DNA of 64,000 bases from Bacteroidales bacterium (GTDB lineage Bacteria; Bacteroidota; Bacteroidia; Bacteroidales; F082), in contig JAUYGX010000042.1 of assembly GCA_030690365.1 (NCBI GenBank), forward strand, positions 1 through 64,000, in the 5' to 3' direction. A program made the position numbers and the translations under genes. A model generated the notes under the pieces. It ran no database searches. It saw only the letters and a list, made by a program, of their open reading frames with translations, and was not told the origin of the DNA. This document shows positions 62,730 through 64,000 of this stretch, piece after piece (positions within the stretch are counted from its first letter, which is position 1; every line of letters begins with the position of its first letter).

Positions 62730-63029
62730 CTACTTTTTGCTTTTACGGCCCAATGGCAAGGCACTGTCAACACTTGCGTGTGGACGCGGAATGATGTGGC
62801 TTGAAACGATTTCGCCTACTTTTTCACCGGCTACCAACCCGGCGTCTACGGCCGCTCTCACCGAGGCTACATCGCCACGAACGATAGCTGTTACATAACC
62901 GCCACCCGTTTTTTCATACCCTACCAGTTCAACTTTTGCTGCTTTTACCATGGCATCCGATGCTTCGACCATGGCGGCAAAACCGCGTGTTTCAATCATC
63001 CCCAATGCATCTGTATTAAAATCTGACAT
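62730..63029 (-). CDS. Hexameric shell protein (BMC-H) 2
   Basis: The product has 99 residues: [41 protein letters not shown] (split at the Lys run), [13 protein letters not shown] and SHIIPRPH, the canonical BMC-H pattern (PduA/EutM-like, about 90-100 residues). ATG 63029 ([11 protein letters not shown]) is the family start. It is about 85 percent identical in protein to the BMC-H at the window end. Confidence 0.95.
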   Translation of the reverse strand: MSDFNTDALGMIETRGFAAMVEASDAMVKAAKVELVGYEKTGGGYVTAIVRGDVASVRAAVDAGLVAGEKVGEIVSSHIIPRPHASVDSALPLGRKSKK

Positions 63030-63054
63030 CGTTTTATCTCCTTTGTTAAATGGA

Positions 63055-63693
63055 TTAATATTCTTCTCTTCCAATAATTTCAGCCAATCGTTTTTCAACG
63101 ATTGTTTTGCACTCAAGCACTTCTGCTTCCGGCCCACCGATATATACACGGCCAAATTTCCCGAAGCCCATCACATCAATTATTTTGATGTTGGCGGCTT
63201 TTTCTGCTTCATTTGCAGCATAATAGGCATAACCTGCAGGTTCCATCTCCAGCACATACAGCGTATCGCCACGCAACAACATCATGCCATGGCGGGTTCG
63301 GTTGATCAACTGAGCATGGTGATCGTCTACATTTTTGATGAGCTGACTGGTCAGAATTCTGGGTTTAATCCTGTTGGATTCATTTTGGTTGATGGCTGTT
63401 AAAACAGCTGCACCGGCCATGCGTACATCACCCTGGCTATCGGAATGAATTTCTAGCATCCCATAGGCGCGTTCAACTATCTGCATACCTGGCAACACAT
63501 TGGTGGCTTTGATGGCAATATCAGTCAGGGCGTTGATTTCGATACCGGGCGCTATTTCGATAATGCAACTTGATTGTCCTCCCACAGGAAGAAAGCCTCT
63601 GGAAACAGTTGAAATATACGACGCCATTTGCAGTTGAAGTGAATCTAAGAATATATAGGTTCTTAAATCGATGTGTGATTTTGATTCGTTCAT
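63055..63693 (-). CDS. Divergent tandem-BMC-like shell protein
   Basis: The product has 212 residues. Two halves each show BMC-like spacing: [20 protein letters not shown] ... [24 protein letters not shown] (1-110) and [18 protein letters not shown] ... [31 protein letters not shown] (115-205). [10 protein letters not shown] and [11 protein letters not shown] align with the GDVAAVRAAV helix of BMC proteins, and the strand order suggests circular permutation. It lies between two BMC-H genes. A shell role is inferred; it is too divergent for certainty. Confidence 0.7.
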   Translation of the reverse strand: MNESKSHIDLRTYIFLDSLQLQMASYISTVSRGFLPVGGQSSCIIEIAPGIEINALTDIAIKATNVLPGMQIVERAYGMLEIHSDSQGDVRMAGAAVLTAINQNESNRIKPRILTSQLIKNVDDHHAQLINRTRHGMMLLRGDTLYVLEMEPAGYAYYAANEAEKAANIKIIDVMGFGKFGRVYIGGPEAEVLECKTIVEKRLAEIIGREEY

Positions 63694-63705
63694 CTTAAAG
63701 GGGTT

Positions 63706-63999
63706 TTATTTACTTGTTTTTCTTCCCAGTGGAAGGGCTGAATCCACATTCTGGTGCGGACGTGGGATGATATGTGAAGAAACTATTTCCCCAACTTTTT
63801 CGGCTGCACGCAATCCGGCATCTACAGCTGCACGAACAGAAGCCACATCGCCCCGTACGATGGCTGTTACGTAACCACCTCCTGTTTTTTCATAACTAAC
63901 AAGTTCAACTTTAGCTGCTTTCAACATGGCATCAGCGGCTTCCACCATGGCTGTAAAACCCCGGGTTTCAATCATTCCCAAGGCCATCATTTCTTGATT
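63706..63999 (-). CDS. Hexameric shell protein (BMC-H) 1, start possibly beyond window
   Basis: At least 94 residues are present: [40 protein letters not shown] and [10 protein letters not shown]. The frame is still open at the window edge (codons for Asn-Gln-Glu precede the ATG at 63990), and the paralogue has a few residues there too, so the true start may lie outside. The operon clearly continues upstream. Confidence 0.92.
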   Translation of the reverse strand, partial: NQEMMALGMIETRGFTAMVEAADAMLKAAKVELVSYEKTGGGYVTAIVRGDVASVRAAVDAGLRAAEKVGEIVSSHIIPRPHQNVDSALPLGRKTSK

Positions 64000-64000
64000 T

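Overview
The window looks like a chromosomal segment of an anaerobic or facultatively anaerobic Bacteroidota bacterium, most likely of the Bacteroidales/Marinilabiliales type (inference). The basis is two large surface proteins and a thioredoxin-like protein with type IX secretion C-terminal domains, many promoters of the Bacteroidota form TAnnTTTG, DUF4271 beside hemD, and genes without Shine-Dalgarno-type leaders. There is no phage, plasmid or CRISPR array. Apart from a tiny GIY-YIG element in a tRNA gene, it reads as native chromosome.

Layout. 1-6.4 kb: two convergent paralogous T9SS surface proteins, the first cut by the window edge. 6.4-23.7 kb: mostly housekeeping genes, namely an ABC-F ATPase, a polyprenyl synthase, rfbA, an MMPL/RND protein, a 2-hydroxyacid dehydrogenase, a GASEV-repeat/beta-barrel protein, a pta - hydroxyacyl-CoA dehydrogenase - ackA operon, DUF4271-hemD, dtd/pdxJ sharing a palindromic divergent promoter, an alpha/beta hydrolase and tatC. 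23.8-39.9 kb: an accessory sulfur-respiration island. It holds a molybdopterin sulfur-oxyanion or polysulfide reductase operon (catalytic, Fe-S and NrfD subunits, two half-size YeeE/YedE sulfur importers and two membrane-anchored rhodanese-fold proteins), a rhodanese lipoprotein - porin - double rhodanese module, and an octaheme tetrathionate-reductase-family cytochrome with a cytochrome b and a rhodanese lipoprotein. Four different Crp/Fnr regulators lie within 17 kb, three of them divergent from a sulfur module and the fourth convergent with the end of the reductase operon.

40.9-49.1 kb: a DUF134 / NifX-like / DUF5320 / ferredoxin-MinD ATPase cluster that resembles the orange-protein (Mo-Cu-S cofactor) loci of sulfate reducers, a methionine gamma-lyase-family gene, then a Rieske protein and a cytochrome b fused to a twelve-heme cytochrome c. 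49.2-55.5 kb: housekeeping genes again (glycosyltransferase, dihydroorotase, S4 protein, Der, Era), with der broken by one frameshift. 55.5-57.1 kb: initiator tRNA-Met invaded by a 346-bp GIY-YIG element, a 145-bp duplicated hairpin-rich repeat and a 50-residue zinc ribbon. 58.2-64 kb, minus strand: a bacterial microcompartment locus of the sugar-phosphate-utilising kind (DeoC, RpiB-like, CoA-acylating aldehyde dehydrogenase, four EutN/CcmL vertex proteins, two BMC-H, two tandem-BMC proteins), continuing beyond the window.

How it may work together (inference). Sulfur oxyanions enter through the porin, are reduced outside the inner membrane by the Tat-exported molybdoenzyme or the octaheme cytochrome, and sulfane sulfur is handed around by periplasmic rhodaneses. 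The most striking observation is that four of the five rhodanese-fold proteins end in the same tail, Gly-Gly-Cys-COOH. In the two encoded in the reductase operon the normal rhodanese cysteine is replaced and the tail cysteine is the only cysteine in the protein. This resembles the GGCGG swinging arm of SoxY and suggests an undescribed sulfur-carrier relay. The microcompartment would split deoxyribose-phosphate to acetaldehyde and glyceraldehyde-3-phosphate and turn acetaldehyde into acetyl-CoA, which Pta/AckA could convert to acetate and ATP.
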